The position numbers and the translations under genes are program-made. A stretch of DNA of 64,000 bases from Marinobacter sediminum (GTDB taxonomy: Bacteria; Pseudomonadota; Gammaproteobacteria; Pseudomonadales; Oleiphilaceae). A model generated the notes under the pieces. That model saw only the letters and a list, made by a program, of their open reading frames with translations. It searched no databases and had not been told where the DNA came from. Positions 44,282 through 57,363 of this stretch are shown piece by piece; positions within the stretch are counted from its first letter, which is position 1, and the number at the start of each line of letters is the position of its first letter. The DNA is taken from NCBI RefSeq assembly GCF_016820575.1, contig NZ_JAEMQH010000002.1, positions 615,295-679,294 of the forward strand, read 5' to 3'.

Positions 44282-45436
44282 ATGTTGATCGTAGCTGACG
44301 AAAACATCCCATTACTGGATTCCTTCTTCGGAGAAATCGGTGAAATCCGCAGGGTCTCGGGCCGCACCATGACGGCCAGCGATGTCCGGGACGCCGAGGT
44401 ACTGCTGGTCCGCTCGGTGACTCGCGTTGGGCCTGAGCTGCTGGAAGGCAGTAAGGTCCGCTTTGTAGGCACGGCGACCATTGGCACTGATCATGTCGAC
44501 GAGGAGTGGCTGGCGCGCAACGGCATTCGTTTTTCTGCCGCGCCCGGTTGCAATGCCAACAGTGTGGCGGAGTACGTGTTGTCGGTGCTGTCAGTGCACG
44601 CCGAGCGGCGCGGACTGACGGACTGGACCCGGCTGAGTGTTGGCATTGTCGGCGTTGGCAATGTTGGCAGCGAGCTGGCCCGCAAACTTGAGCGGCTTGG
44701 CTTCGATGTGCGCCTGTGTGACCCGCCCCGCGCCGAACTTGAGGATGAATCTGATTCCCAGTTCGTATCCCTGGAAGAAGCTCTGACTTGCGATGTTGTT
44801 ACGTTGCATACCCCGCTGACCCGAAATCAGCCTCATGCTACCCATCACTTGGTGGGTTCCGATGAGCTGGAAGGCCTGTCGGCCGACCAACTGCTGATCA
44901 ATGCCGGACGGGGCGAGGTAATCGATAGCCAGGCCCTGAAGACCCGATTATCTCAAGCCAACGCACCGGCGGTGGCGCTTGATGTCTGGGAAGGTGAGCC
45001 CGCGATAGATCCGGAGTTGGTAGAGCGAGTCTGGCTGGCGACTCCGCACATCGCCGGGTACAGCCTTGAAGGTAAAGTGCAGGGCACTGAGATGATTTAC
45101 CGCGCCCTGAGCCGTTACCTGGGCTTTCCGGTTCGCAAGCAGGCAGGGCAATTTTTGCCTGAGCCGGCATTGAGCAAGGTGTCCTTCACCAGTGCCGCGG
45201 ACGAAGACGACGCGATTAAAATCGCATTGCGGGCTTGTTACGACCCGCGCCAGGACGACGCCCGGTTGCGGATAGCGATGCAGGGCTCAGACCAGGAGCG
45301 GGCTGCTGCGTTCGACCAGTTGCGCCGGGATTATCCGGTGCGCCGGGAGTGCTCCAGCTTGAAAGTACAGTTGAAGGGCACCAGTAAATCGCTGCAAGAC
45401 AGCTTTCGGGCCATCGGTTTTAAACTGAAAATCTGA
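44282..45436 (+). CDS. pdxB: Erythronate-4-phosphate dehydrogenase PdxB
   Basis: 384 residues: an N-terminal catalytic half beginning MLIVADENIPLLDSFFGEIGEI, the NAD-binding GIVGVGNVGSELARKL, and the PdxB C-terminal dimerisation domain (about residues 290-380). Conserved segments include FVGTATIGTDHVD, APGCNANSVAEYVL and INAGRGEVID. It catalyses a step of pyridoxal phosphate synthesis. It is 17 bases after rhlB and ends the operon at a strong terminator. Confidence 0.96.
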   Translation: MLIVADENIPLLDSFFGEIGEIRRVSGRTMTASDVRDAEVLLVRSVTRVGPELLEGSKVRFVGTATIGTDHVDEEWLARNGIRFSAAPGCNANSVAEYVLSVLSVHAERRGLTDWTRLSVGIVGVGNVGSELARKLERLGFDVRLCDPPRAELEDESDSQFVSLEEALTCDVVTLHTPLTRNQPHATHHLVGSDELEGLSADQLLINAGRGEVIDSQALKTRLSQANAPAVALDVWEGEPAIDPELVERVWLATPHIAGYSLEGKVQGTEMIYRALSRYLGFPVRKQAGQFLPEPALSKVSFTSAADEDDAIKIALRACYDPRQDDARLRIAMQGSDQERAAAFDQLRRDYPVRRECSSLKVQLKGTSKSLQDSFRAIGFKLKI

Positions 45437-45453
45437 TTGATCAATGACCCGTA

Positions 45454-45483
45454 AAAAAGCCGGGGCAAATGCCCCGGCTTTTT
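45454..45483. terminator. Strong bidirectional terminator between pdxB and htpX
   Basis: AAAAAGCCGGGGC-AAAT-GCCCCGGCTTTTT is a perfect 13-bp arm palindrome with an A-tract on one side and a T-tract on the other, placed between two convergent genes. Confidence 0.95.
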
Positions 45484-45486
45484 CGT

Positions 45487-46368
45487 TTAGAGTTGCGCCT
45501 GCTTAAGGGCCTGAATCCGGTCCTCCAAGGGTGGGTGGGTCATGAACAGGGCGCTCAGTCCACCCCTGGCGCCCCGGTTAATGCCGAAGGCCTGCAGCGT
45601 GTCCGGCATTTGATCCGGTATCTCGCTTTCCTGTTTCAGTCGGGCGAGTGCGCTGATCATGGCCGATCGCCCGGCCAGCTGTGCGCCAGCAATGTCCGCC
45701 CGGTATTCCCGCCGCCGGGAGAACCAGAACACAATGGTGCTGGCCAGAATGCCCAGAACGATTTCGGCGGCAATGCTGACCACGAAGAAGCCGATGCCGT
45801 GGCCATTCTCGTTCTTGAAAATGACCCGGTCGACGAACGAGCCGATGACCCGGGATGCGAAGATCACGAAGGTGTTCACCACCCCCTGGATCAGTGCGAG
45901 GGTAACCATGTCACCGTTGGCCACGTGGCCAATTTCATGCCCCAGGACTGCGCGGATCTCGTCTTTGTTAAATCGGTGCAAAAGCCCCTCGCTGACTGCA
46001 ACCAGTGCATCGTTCTTGTTCCACCCGGTGGCGAAGGCGTTCGACTGTGAGGCCGGGAAAATGGCTACATCCGGCATGCCGATGCCGGCATTCTTGGCCA
46101 GATCTGCCACCGTCTCCATCAGCCAGCGTTCTGCCGGCGTGCGCGGAGACTCGATGATCTTGGCCTTGGTGCTCCATTTCGCCATGGGCTTTGAGATCAG
46201 CAGCGAAATGATGGCGCCGGCAAAGCCGAAGACTGCGGCAAACGCCAGCAGCGGTCCGTACTGAATGCCGTACTGGGAAAGGTAGCTGTCGACGCCAAGC
46301 AGTCTTAGCGTAAAACTCGCGACCAGAATGACCGCAAGGTTGGTGGCCAGAAACAACAGAATCCGCAT
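45487..46368 (-). CDS. htpX: Membrane zinc metalloprotease HtpX
   Basis: 293 residues with two N-terminal transmembrane helices, the catalytic [12 protein letters not shown] (HExxH), two further helices and the third-ligand region [27 protein letters not shown] with Glu. It degrades misfolded inner-membrane proteins along with FtsH. The length and order match the family. Convergent with pdxB. Confidence 0.96.
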   Translation of the reverse strand: MRILLFLATNLAVILVASFTLRLLGVDSYLSQYGIQYGPLLAFAAVFGFAGAIISLLISKPMAKWSTKAKIIESPRTPAERWLMETVADLAKNAGIGMPDVAIFPASQSNAFATGWNKNDALVAVSEGLLHRFNKDEIRAVLGHEIGHVANGDMVTLALIQGVVNTFVIFASRVIGSFVDRVIFKNENGHGIGFFVVSIAAEIVLGILASTIVFWFSRRREYRADIAGAQLAGRSAMISALARLKQESEIPDQMPDTLQAFGINRGARGGLSALFMTHPPLEDRIQALKQAQL

Positions 46369-46463
46369 ATTAATTCCCTGAGTTATCTATCGAACACTTT
46401 GAAGCCGTGCCTAAGACCGGAATATAGGGTCTCAGTTCACGGCTTCAATGCCTGCCGCTGGAT

Positions 46464-46931
46464 TTAACCGTTGCGGTCAGCAAAAAAGGTGGCTTGAACG
46501 ATTTGACTGATGCGCCCGGAATGGCCGGATTTAAGTGCCCTGCGAATCAGATGGATGTAGGTCGACAGGTCCTGCTGGACCGACGCGGGCAGGTGCCCTT
46601 CGGTCGGCTGGGGCGACGGCGCCACCAACTGGTTCAATGACGCCGGCGCGGGAGCACTCAGCCGAACGAACGCGGCATGGCTGAGCACTGCCTGGTCCAG
46701 GGCCTCTTGCCGGATGGTGTCCACATAGCGCAACAAACCCTCTTCCTGTAGCCACAGCAGTGCTCCAAAACAGGCCATGTGGCGTTTGCTGTGCAGTCCG
46801 AACTCGTCCGGCTCATCCGGGCCGGCAATGTCTTCGACGAACAGATTGACCCGGCGGGGAAAGGCGCCATAAAGCTGGACCAGCGCAATGGCGACGTCCT
46901 TGTAGAATTCCTCAACGTGAATGTCAGCCAT
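46464..46931 (-). CDS. Conserved protein of unknown function
   Basis: 155 residues from ATG 46931 (AAGG 6 bases upstream); an ATG two codons earlier lies too close to this RBS. It has mixed alpha content with FYKDVAIALVQLYGAFPRRVNLFVEDIAGPDEPDEFGLHSKRHMACFGALLWLQEEGLLRY near the N-terminus and a Pro/Ala-rich linker before a final helical part with TYIHLIRRALKSGHSGRISQIVQATFF. There is no signal peptide or membrane helix. It starts 8 bases after the aminotransferase stop, so it belongs to that operon. No family recognised. Confidence 0.7.
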   Translation of the reverse strand: MADIHVEEFYKDVAIALVQLYGAFPRRVNLFVEDIAGPDEPDEFGLHSKRHMACFGALLWLQEEGLLRYVDTIRQEALDQAVLSHAAFVRLSAPAPASLNQLVAPSPQPTEGHLPASVQQDLSTYIHLIRRALKSGHSGRISQIVQATFFADRNG

Positions 46932-46939
46932 GAACAACC

Positions 46940-48154
46940 TTATTGCTGATAGTTACCGAGGAAGCGACCCAGGCGCAACATGGCGTCGTCGAGGGCGTCT
47001 TCGCGGGGCAGGAATACAACCCGCAGGTGCTGCTTGTCGTCGATGTTGAACGCCGAACCCTGAACCAGCAGGATCTTTTCCTGCAACAGCAGGTCCAGCA
47101 CCAGCTTCTCGTCGTTTACGATCGGGAAATGTTTGGGGTCCAGTTTCGGGAACAGGTACAGAGCGCCCTGTGGTTTCACACAGCTCACGCCGGGGATGTC
47201 ATTGAGCATGCGCCATGCGGTCTCACGTTGCTCGTACAGCCGTCCTCCCGGGGCCACCAGATCGTTGATCGACTGATAGCCGCCCAATGCGGTCTGGATG
47301 GCCAGTTGCGCCGGCACGTTGGCGCACAGCCGCATGTTGGAGAGCATCTCGATGCCTTCGATCAGGTCGGTGGCCCGATGCTTGGCGCCACTGATAATCA
47401 TCCAGCCCGAGCGATAGCCCGCGGCCCGGTAGTTTTTCGACAGGCCGTTGTAGGTGAAAAACAGCACGTCATCGGCCAATGCGGCGGTGGACACGTGCAC
47501 CGTGCCGTCGTAGAGGATTTTGTCGTAGATTTCGTCAGACAGCACGATCAGGTTGTGCTGGCGTGCCAGCTCGATCACCTGTTCCAGCAGCTCCCGGGTA
47601 TAAACGGCCCCGGTAGGGTTGTTCGGGTTGATCAGGACAATGGCGCGGGTCCGGCGGGTAATCTTTTTCCGAATATCGTCGATGTCCGGAAACCAGTTTT
47701 GCTGTTCATCGCACCGGTAGTGTACGGGTTTGCCACTCGACAGGGTGACGGCGGCCGTCCAGAGCGGGTAGTCCGGAGCTGGAATGAGAACCTCATCACC
47801 GGTATTCAGCATCGCCTGCATCGACATCACAATCAGTTCGCTGACGCCGTTGCCCAGGAAGATATCGTCGATGTCGACCTTGTCGATGCCGCGCTGCTGG
47901 CAGTAGTGCATGACCGCCTTGCGCGCCGAGAACAAGCCCTTGGATTCCACGTAGCCCTGGGCCTGGTGCATGTTGTAGATCACGTCCTGCTGGATTTCCT
48001 CGGGAACGTCCAGCTCGAACGCGGCAGGGTTGCCGATGTTCAGCTTTAGTACCCGGTGACCTTCCTCTTCCAGCCGACGCGCTTCCCGCAGAACTACGCC
48101 ACGAATTTCATAGCACACGTTATCCAGCTTGGCGGATTTGTAGTAGTTCTGCAT
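46940..48154 (-). CDS. alaA: Alanine-synthesising PLP aminotransferase, AlaA type
   Basis: 404 residues, class I/II aminotransferase: VLKLNIGNPAAFELD, GNGVSELIVMSMQAML, NPNNPTGAVY, LSDEIYDKILYDG and the PLP lysine in FTYNGLSKNYRAAGYRSGW. The length and the N-terminal segment SAKLDNVCYEIRGVVLREARRLEEEGHR resemble E. coli AlaA. It moves amino groups between glutamate and pyruvate. Confidence 0.9.
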   Translation of the reverse strand: MQNYYKSAKLDNVCYEIRGVVLREARRLEEEGHRVLKLNIGNPAAFELDVPEEIQQDVIYNMHQAQGYVESKGLFSARKAVMHYCQQRGIDKVDIDDIFLGNGVSELIVMSMQAMLNTGDEVLIPAPDYPLWTAAVTLSSGKPVHYRCDEQQNWFPDIDDIRKKITRRTRAIVLINPNNPTGAVYTRELLEQVIELARQHNLIVLSDEIYDKILYDGTVHVSTAALADDVLFFTYNGLSKNYRAAGYRSGWMIISGAKHRATDLIEGIEMLSNMRLCANVPAQLAIQTALGGYQSINDLVAPGGRLYEQRETAWRMLNDIPGVSCVKPQGALYLFPKLDPKHFPIVNDEKLVLDLLLQEKILLVQGSAFNIDDKQHLRVVFLPREDALDDAMLRLGRFLGNYQQ

Positions 48155-48354
48155 AAGGCCCAGGTTTCCTTGGTCTGAATTCGTAAAAATAAAACAGTCA
48201 GTTAATGGCCCTTCATTCTAGCGGAGCGAGGGGCGGCGGCAACAGGGAAATTATGATGAATTGTGGCGGGTTAAGGCAGATTTAGCGGTTAAACCTGACG
48301 TTCTGTTTCAGGTTTTGGGGCCGGACCCACATCCATGTCTTGGCTTTTCAATAA

Positions 48355-48370
48355 AAATTGTGCACAATTT
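48355..48370. promoter_or_regulatory. 16-bp palindrome, likely OhrR-type operator
   Basis: AAATTGTG-CACAATTT is a perfect palindrome with the ACAATT half-sites typical of OhrR operators. It overlaps a putative -10 (CACAAT, 48363-48368) paired with TTGGCT (48340-48345) at 17 bases, so binding would block transcription of the peroxidase and OhrR-like genes. Confidence 0.6.
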
Positions 48371-48412
48371 AATTTCGAAAAATTAAAACCAGCAATGGCG
48401 AAGGAGACTGTT

Positions 48413-48898
48413 GTGCCAGCAACTAGCGTTTACGACTTTACCGCTCGCGACATCAAGGGCAACGAAAAGAGCTTGGCGGATTACCGTGGCAAGGTGCTTC
48501 TGATCGTGAATACAGCCAGCAAGTGCGGGTTTACGCCTCAGCTCGAGGGTCTGCAGGGCCTTTACTCGGAACTTGGCGAGCGGGGTTTGGAAGTGCTTGG
48601 CTTTCCCTGCAACCAGTTCCTGAACCAGGATCCGGGCAATGACGACGCCATCAGTGAATTCTGCAGCCTGAATTACGGCGTGGATTTTCCGATGTTCTCG
48701 AAGATTGAAGTGAATGGCGATGGCACCCATCCGCTTTACCAGTTCCTGAAGAGTGAGGCCAAGGGCCTGATGGGATCGGAAAAGGTGAAGTGGAACTTTA
48801 CCAAGTTCCTGGTTGGCCGGGATGGTCAGGTGATCCGGCGCTACCCACCCACGGCCAAGCCGCAGGAAATCCGCAAAGACATTGAGAAGCTGTTGTAG
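48413..48898 (+). CDS. Glutathione peroxidase family protein (Cys type)
   Basis: 161 residues from GTG 48413, which has AAGGAG 6 bases upstream; an ATG at 48395 in frame lacks an RBS. The catalytic site is [11 protein letters not shown] with Cys instead of selenocysteine, followed by GFPCNQF (Gln region) and KWNFTKFLV (Trp and Asn). The family reduces organic peroxides, in bacteria usually with thioredoxin. It is followed 2 bases later by an OhrR-like repressor gene. Confidence 0.93.
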   Translation: MPATSVYDFTARDIKGNEKSLADYRGKVLLIVNTASKCGFTPQLEGLQGLYSELGERGLEVLGFPCNQFLNQDPGNDDAISEFCSLNYGVDFPMFSKIEVNGDGTHPLYQFLKSEAKGLMGSEKVKWNFTKFLVGRDGQVIRRYPPTAKPQEIRKDIEKLL

Positions 48899-49330
48899 CC
48901 ATGAACAAATCGGACGACGCACTGTCGCTCGACAACCAGGTCTGTTTTGCCCTCTATGCAGCTAATCGGGCGGTAACTGCCCGATACCGGCCGCTGCTGG
49001 CAGATTTGGACCTGACTTACCCCCAGTATCTGGTGATGCTGGTGCTCTGGGAAGAAGGGCGGGTTGGCGCGCTGACCCGGGTGTCTGATCTTGGTCGTCG
49101 ATTGCGGCTGGATTCGGGCACCCTGACACCGCTGCTGAAGCGGCTTGAAGAGCGTGGGCTGCTGAATCGTCAGCGCATCAGCCAGGATGAGCGGGTGGTA
49201 ACTCTGGCCCTGACCGACGCCGGCTGGGCGTTGCAGAAGCAGGCCCGGTCCGTGCCTCAAAAGTTGCTCTGCGGCGTGGCGCTCCAGCCGGAAAGGTTGC
49301 AGGCCCTGCGCCAAGAATTGCGGGCGGTGC

Positions 49331-51667
<2,337 letters not shown>

Positions 51668-51722
51668 GAGTACATACTGTCCCTGTGTCAGGGCAGCGCC
51701 CGCTGCCCGAGTGTCAAAGCCG

Positions 51723-52496
51723 TCACTTGTCGTAGTCGGCCTTTTTCTTCCATTCCTCGTCGTGCAGGAAGGTGTCCCATTCTCGATCCAGCTTCGCCTG
51801 AGACTCGGTATGTGCGGTGTCCTTTCCTTCCACAATCAGGGCTTCCAGTTCTTTGATCCGGATCCGGAAACTTTTGACGGCTTTCATAGCCAGCGGATTG
51901 TCTCGGGACTTGCCCATTTCAGTACTGGCCAGATGGTAAGCGTGAATGGCTTTTCGGATCTCGTTCTGACGGACGTAATCCCTGGCCTGAAACATGTGCA
52001 GGTCAGCGTGGGTCTTGTGGACCAGAAACAGCACAAATTTGAGGTTCTTCTTAGCGGTTGCGGCATCCAGCCTGCCGCTTTTGTGCATGTCTTCGATCAT
52101 TTTGAACAGATTCTGCAGCAGTTCCTTTACGTAGGTAGCCTTTTCCGGCGTATCGATTTTCACCGGAGACCGGGTGTCCTGCTTGGCCTGAATCTGCTCT
52201 TTCAGCTGCTGCGCCGCTTCTTGCCATTTTTTGACCGGAAGATCCGACTTGAGACCTGCCAGCTGAGTGCATGCTTCTTCCATGCGTTTGATCAACAGCA
52301 GTTTCAGATCGGACGTCAGGTATTGCCCGGGAATTTCCGACAGCAGTCGGTTGGCTCGGTTGTAGGCATCCTGCTGTTTGGTGATCTTTCGGGCACGTTC
52401 AATGCGGGCTTTCTCGCGCATCTGGCTTAACACGATCAGGAAGATCGACACCGCCACGACGGCTGCCAGTATTATTACAATGGTGGTGGTATCCAT
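51723..52496 (-). CDS. Membrane-anchored helical protein of unknown function
   Basis: 257 residues from ATG 52496; no strong RBS is visible, and the frame's preceding 30 residues look like leader. An N-terminal transmembrane helix (IVIILAAVVAVSIFLIVL) is followed by a largely helical cytoplasmic part with repeated charged heptads and EALIVEGKD. No family recognised. It lies 55 bases before the sensor-kinase gene in the same direction and may share its transcript, making it a candidate partner of the kinase (inference). Confidence 0.68.
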   Translation of the reverse strand: MDTTTIVIILAAVVAVSIFLIVLSQMREKARIERARKITKQQDAYNRANRLLSEIPGQYLTSDLKLLLIKRMEEACTQLAGLKSDLPVKKWQEAAQQLKEQIQAKQDTRSPVKIDTPEKATYVKELLQNLFKMIEDMHKSGRLDAATAKKNLKFVLFLVHKTHADLHMFQARDYVRQNEIRKAIHAYHLASTEMGKSRDNPLAMKAVKSFRIRIKELEALIVEGKDTAHTESQAKLDREWDTFLHDEEWKKKADYDK

Positions 52497-52630
52497 TAGA
52501 TCTGTGGTGGCTCCGGCTTCAGTTTGAGAGTTAGCTGGCGCATTGCCCCGCCTCAAGTTACCGATATTATTCAGCAAGAGTCTCAAAGACTAGCAGAAAT
52601 ACCGTAGTCAATCCGTTGCGAAATGTGAAT

Positions 52631-52642
52631 GATGAATTCATC
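52631..52642. promoter_or_regulatory. 12-bp palindrome upstream of the LysR gene
   Basis: GATGAA-TTCATC is a perfect dyad about 100 bases before the LysR-type start, between divergent genes. It includes ATGAATTCAT and could be a LysR-family recognition site (T-N11-A type) for autoregulation. Confidence 0.4.
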
Positions 52643-52745
52643 CATTGATTACGTGAATTTTGATCTCCTGTATATTGCTTCGATGAATGGAGGGTAAGGC
52701 CTTTTGTTCGATGTTTTTTGATGTACGACTTACCCGGAGTTGCCC

Positions 52746-53756
52746 ATGGATATTTCCCGCGTTGACCTGAACCTGCTTGTATACCTGGACGTTCTGTTGC
52801 GGGAACGAAACGTCACCAAGGCTGCCAACCACCTTGGTATTACCCAGCCGGCGATGAGCAACGGCCTGCGACGCTTGCGGGATCTGTTCGGTGATCCTTT
52901 GCTGATCAGGACCAGTGAGGGCATGACGGCCACCGAGCGAGGCCGTGAGCTGCAACCCCTGGTGCGTGGCATCCTGTCGGATATTGAGCAGGCAGTGCAG
53001 GAGAAAACCCCGTTTTCAGCGCTGGAAAGCCAGCGGGTCTTCCGTATTATGGCCAGTGATTACGCCGAGTCCTGCCTGATGCCCCGGGTGTTACGCCGGA
53101 TTCGCCAGGAAGCCCCGCACGTCACCCTGGATGTGTTGACACCCAGTGACGTCAGCTTTCTGGACGTGGAGCAGGGCCGGCTTGATATGGCGATCAACCG
53201 GTTCGACAAAATCCCCCAGTCATTTCACCAGAAAACCCTGTGGACCGAGTATTTCGCCTGTCTGATGAACGCCCGTAATCCGATTCTGAAGGCGCCGTTC
53301 ACGCTTGATACCTATCTGGATGCGAGCCACATCTGGGTCAGCAAAACCGGGTTTGGAGTCGGTGTCGGGGTCAATCCCAAGGATGTGCAGCGCTTGGGTT
53401 GGGTTGATGAGGCGCTTTCTCGGATGGGTCGTAAGCGCCAGATCTCCGTGTTTACCCGGCACTACCAGGTGGCGATGCTGCTGGCTGAGCAGCACGACTT
53501 GATCGCCACGCTGCCGTCCCGGGCGGCATGGCTGCAGAAGGATAATTCGAATCTGGTGGTAAAAGTGCCACCTTTCGAGATCCCGCCATTTGAGCTAAAA
53601 ATGGCCTGGAGCCCGCTGCTCCAGCACAACTCGGATCACCAGTGGTTACGTAAGCTGATTGCGGAAGTTGCCAGTGACGTGGATCAGGAGTTCGCGCCAT
53701 TTGGTGCCCAGTTCGAGTCTGCCGAAAGCCCCCAGGCCCATCACTCAGAGCGGTAG
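52746..53756 (+). CDS. LysR-family transcriptional regulator
   Basis: 336 residues from ATG 52746, with CCGGAG 7 bases upstream (a TTG two codons earlier is not credible). The N-terminal winged helix-turn-helix (DLNLLVYLDVLLRERNVTKAANHLGITQPAMSNGLRRL, FGDPLLIRTSEGMTATERG) is followed by a two-lobed effector domain. The overall pattern resembles the NahR/LinR-like group, which often responds to aromatic or organic acids, but the inducer is not predictable. Divergent from the membrane-anchored protein and convergent with the GNAT gene, whose 3' end overlaps by 12 bases. Confidence 0.87.
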   Translation: MDISRVDLNLLVYLDVLLRERNVTKAANHLGITQPAMSNGLRRLRDLFGDPLLIRTSEGMTATERGRELQPLVRGILSDIEQAVQEKTPFSALESQRVFRIMASDYAESCLMPRVLRRIRQEAPHVTLDVLTPSDVSFLDVEQGRLDMAINRFDKIPQSFHQKTLWTEYFACLMNARNPILKAPFTLDTYLDASHIWVSKTGFGVGVGVNPKDVQRLGWVDEALSRMGRKRQISVFTRHYQVAMLLAEQHDLIATLPSRAAWLQKDNSNLVVKVPPFEIPPFELKMAWSPLLQHNSDHQWLRKLIAEVASDVDQEFAPFGAQFESAESPQAHHSER

Positions 53757-54710
53757 CTCTCTCAGTTCCAGTGAGCTTCGACCTGCCTCCCACATGCGCT
53801 GGAAATTCTCGGCCAGCAGTTTGACCCGGCCGGGGTCGGAGAATTTGGCATAGCCCTCCGGTTTGAAGAAGTCATGCCGATAGACGAGCCCGTCACGGTC
53901 GGCCAGCATGAATGGCTGATCTTCCACCGGATAGTCCTGGCTTACCAGTCTCAGTTCAATCCGGCTTGGCAGTCGCCGCATCAATTCCACCAGCTTATGT
54001 CTGCGCTTTACCAGCGGGCTGTCATCGTGGATCAGCAATCGCACTTCGCTAAGCCTGTGCCGGCGGGCGAGGGCGGAGATCAGTTCGCGAAAACGATGAC
54101 GGTCATAGAGGTTATGCTCAAGCACGCGATCGTAAAGCCAGAGCCGCTGTCGGGCCTGGCCGGCCACGGAGTCGATCAGGTCGAGCATGCGATTCTCGAC
54201 GGAGAACAGCCAGGTGTCGGAGTCTTCGCCGAGAATCATCGATGCTGTCCGCTCTTCCAGCGCCTCTGAGAGCAAGGCTGGCGCCAGGCAGCGCATATCG
54301 AAATGGCTGATGCCGGCGTCGTCGTAGCGGTCGGAGCAGACGTGAAAGCCGGAGCGCTGGTAGAAGGGGATGGCGTATTCCTGCGCCGAGAGCCGGATCT
54401 CGTGGTAGTCACCGGCGGCTTCGGTGATCAGGTGGCGCAGCAGCGCCTCCCCAATGCCGCGGCCCCTGAACCCGGGAAGAATCGCCATACGGCCGATGTG
54501 CGCAGTTTCACCCAGGGTGGAAAATAGCCGCGCTGTGCCTACGGGCGTGTTATCCGGCAGCACCGCGAGATAGTGGTCGGCAATCTCGTCGGTATCGTCC
54601 CACTCCATCTCCGGTGGCACCTTTTGTTCGTCAATGAACACACGTTGGCGGATGTCATGGATATGACCCGGAGCCAGTTGCCAGCTGTACTTCCTGAATT
54701 TCACTCTCAT
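53745..54710 (-). CDS. GNAT acetyltransferase fused to a PLD-like domain
   Basis: 321 residues from ATG 54710 (the frame begins with TTG 54719, not used). Residues 1-145 form a GNAT domain with IGRMAILPGFRGRGIGEALLRHL (acetyl-CoA loop RGRGIG) and SAQEYAIPFYQRSGF. Residues 160-320 resemble the DUF7931-type, phospholipase D-like segment (ASMILGEDSDTWLFSVENRMLDLIDSVA, RLLIHDDSPLVKRRHKLVELMRRLPSRIELR) without a visible HKD pair. It starts next to the roxA stop. Confidence 0.72.
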   Translation of the reverse strand: MRVKFRKYSWQLAPGHIHDIRQRVFIDEQKVPPEMEWDDTDEIADHYLAVLPDNTPVGTARLFSTLGETAHIGRMAILPGFRGRGIGEALLRHLITEAAGDYHEIRLSAQEYAIPFYQRSGFHVCSDRYDDAGISHFDMRCLAPALLSEALEERTASMILGEDSDTWLFSVENRMLDLIDSVAGQARQRLWLYDRVLEHNLYDRHRFRELISALARRHRLSEVRLLIHDDSPLVKRRHKLVELMRRLPSRIELRLVSQDYPVEDQPFMLADRDGLVYRHDFFKPEGYAKFSDPGRVKLLAENFQRMWEAGRSSLELRELPL

Positions 54711-54719
54711 GGCGACCAA

Positions 54720-55871
54720 CTATTCGAAGTAGACCGATCCCTGATTATACAGCGTGCACAGCAGTCCGAGCAGGGCTTCGTCATCGGTGAATTGCGCCAG
54801 GCGATCGGCATCAATGTAGGCACCGGCGCAGAGCAGGGGTGCCATCGGGCGAGCATCACCTTTCAGCAGATACTGCTCGCCGTCCACGAACAGCGCCGTA
54901 TCGTCGTCAAAATCGTAGTAAGCAAAGCGGGAGCCTTCGTTCCAGCGTAGCTGTTCTCCGGCCTGAATGGCCGTGGCCAGCTCGTTGGGTGACGCCGGCT
55001 CCTCGGCGGGAACGACAATGTCCATGCTCTTTGGCGCGGTGGCGTACTGGCCGAACCAGAGTGAGAGCTTTCGACGATCTCCCAGTTTCTCACGCAGCAG
55101 GTCGTCCAGGGTGTCGATCACGGCGGGTTGGATGGTGCCGGGGTTGTCCTGAACCTGAAGGTCCGGATCGCCCAGGTGCTCGCTGGCGTCGGCCTGGCTG
55201 CACAGGAAGTCGGTGAAGCCGGTCAGCACGTCATCAACAGTGGGGGCCCGGAAACCAATGGACAGGGTGATGCAGTCGTCGACGGCGACCCCGTGGTGGC
55301 CAACGCCCGGGGGCAGGTAAAGCATGTCGCCCGGTGCCAGGGTGACGGTTTCCTCACCATCCCAGCTGCTGAGGATGCGCAGGGGGGTGCCTTCTACCCG
55401 TGGTGATGCCTGGTCACAGTGTCCACCGAAAGTCCAGCGGCGTTCACCCTGGGCTTGCAGCAGGAACACGTCGTACTGATCGTAGTGCGGGCCCACGCTG
55501 CCGCCCTTGGGGGCGTAACTGGCCATGATGTCATCAAGGCGCCAGTTGGGTACAAAGCGGAAATGTTCCAGTAGATCTGCCACCTCGGGAACCCAGTGGT
55601 CGAGACCCTGCACAAGCAGGGTCCAATCCTGCTCTGGAAGCTGGCTGAAGCGTTCGGGCGTGAACGGGCCATTGTGCAACTGCCAGGGTTTGCCATTGTC
55701 ATTTTCCAGGACAATGCGGGATTCCACGCCCTCTTCGCAAGCCAGTCCGGCCAGTTCCTCGGGACTGACCGGAGAGGTCAGCCCCGGAAACGCCTGGCGG
55801 ATGACCAGCGGTTTTTTCTGCCAGTAATCCCGCAGAAATTCAGAGGCGGTCAGCCCACCGAGCATATCCAT
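54720..55871 (-). CDS. roxA: Ribosomal protein L16 arginine hydroxylase RoxA (YcfD)
   Basis: 383 residues from ATG 55871, with TTGGAG 7 bases upstream. It is a JmjC/cupin oxygenase with the iron-binding HxD in VGPHYDQYDVFL, the late His in YLPPGVGHHGVAV, and the C-terminal winged-helix part found in YcfD. The Fe(II)/2-oxoglutarate enzyme hydroxylates an Arg of ribosomal protein L16 in E. coli. It is adjacent to purB and a GNAT gene. Confidence 0.92.
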   Translation of the reverse strand: MDMLGGLTASEFLRDYWQKKPLVIRQAFPGLTSPVSPEELAGLACEEGVESRIVLENDNGKPWQLHNGPFTPERFSQLPEQDWTLLVQGLDHWVPEVADLLEHFRFVPNWRLDDIMASYAPKGGSVGPHYDQYDVFLLQAQGERRWTFGGHCDQASPRVEGTPLRILSSWDGEETVTLAPGDMLYLPPGVGHHGVAVDDCITLSIGFRAPTVDDVLTGFTDFLCSQADASEHLGDPDLQVQDNPGTIQPAVIDTLDDLLREKLGDRRKLSLWFGQYATAPKSMDIVVPAEEPASPNELATAIQAGEQLRWNEGSRFAYYDFDDDTALFVDGEQYLLKGDARPMAPLLCAGAYIDADRLAQFTDDEALLGLLCTLYNQGSVYFE

Positions 55872-55887
55872 GCCTGTACTCCAAGTT

Positions 55888-57273
<1,386 letters not shown>

Positions 57274-57363
57274 TTAACGGATCGGGACAAAAGAAAATTA
57301 GGGGCGCGTATGATACACCAGCGCCGCGCCGGACGCAGTTGTCTGGGAACTGTTGTTCCAGAG

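Noticed and set aside
46943..48049. 368-residue plus-strand open frame across the alaA gene
   Set aside because: Antisense to a well-conserved aminotransferase; low-complexity His/Val/Gln-rich sequence and no domain.
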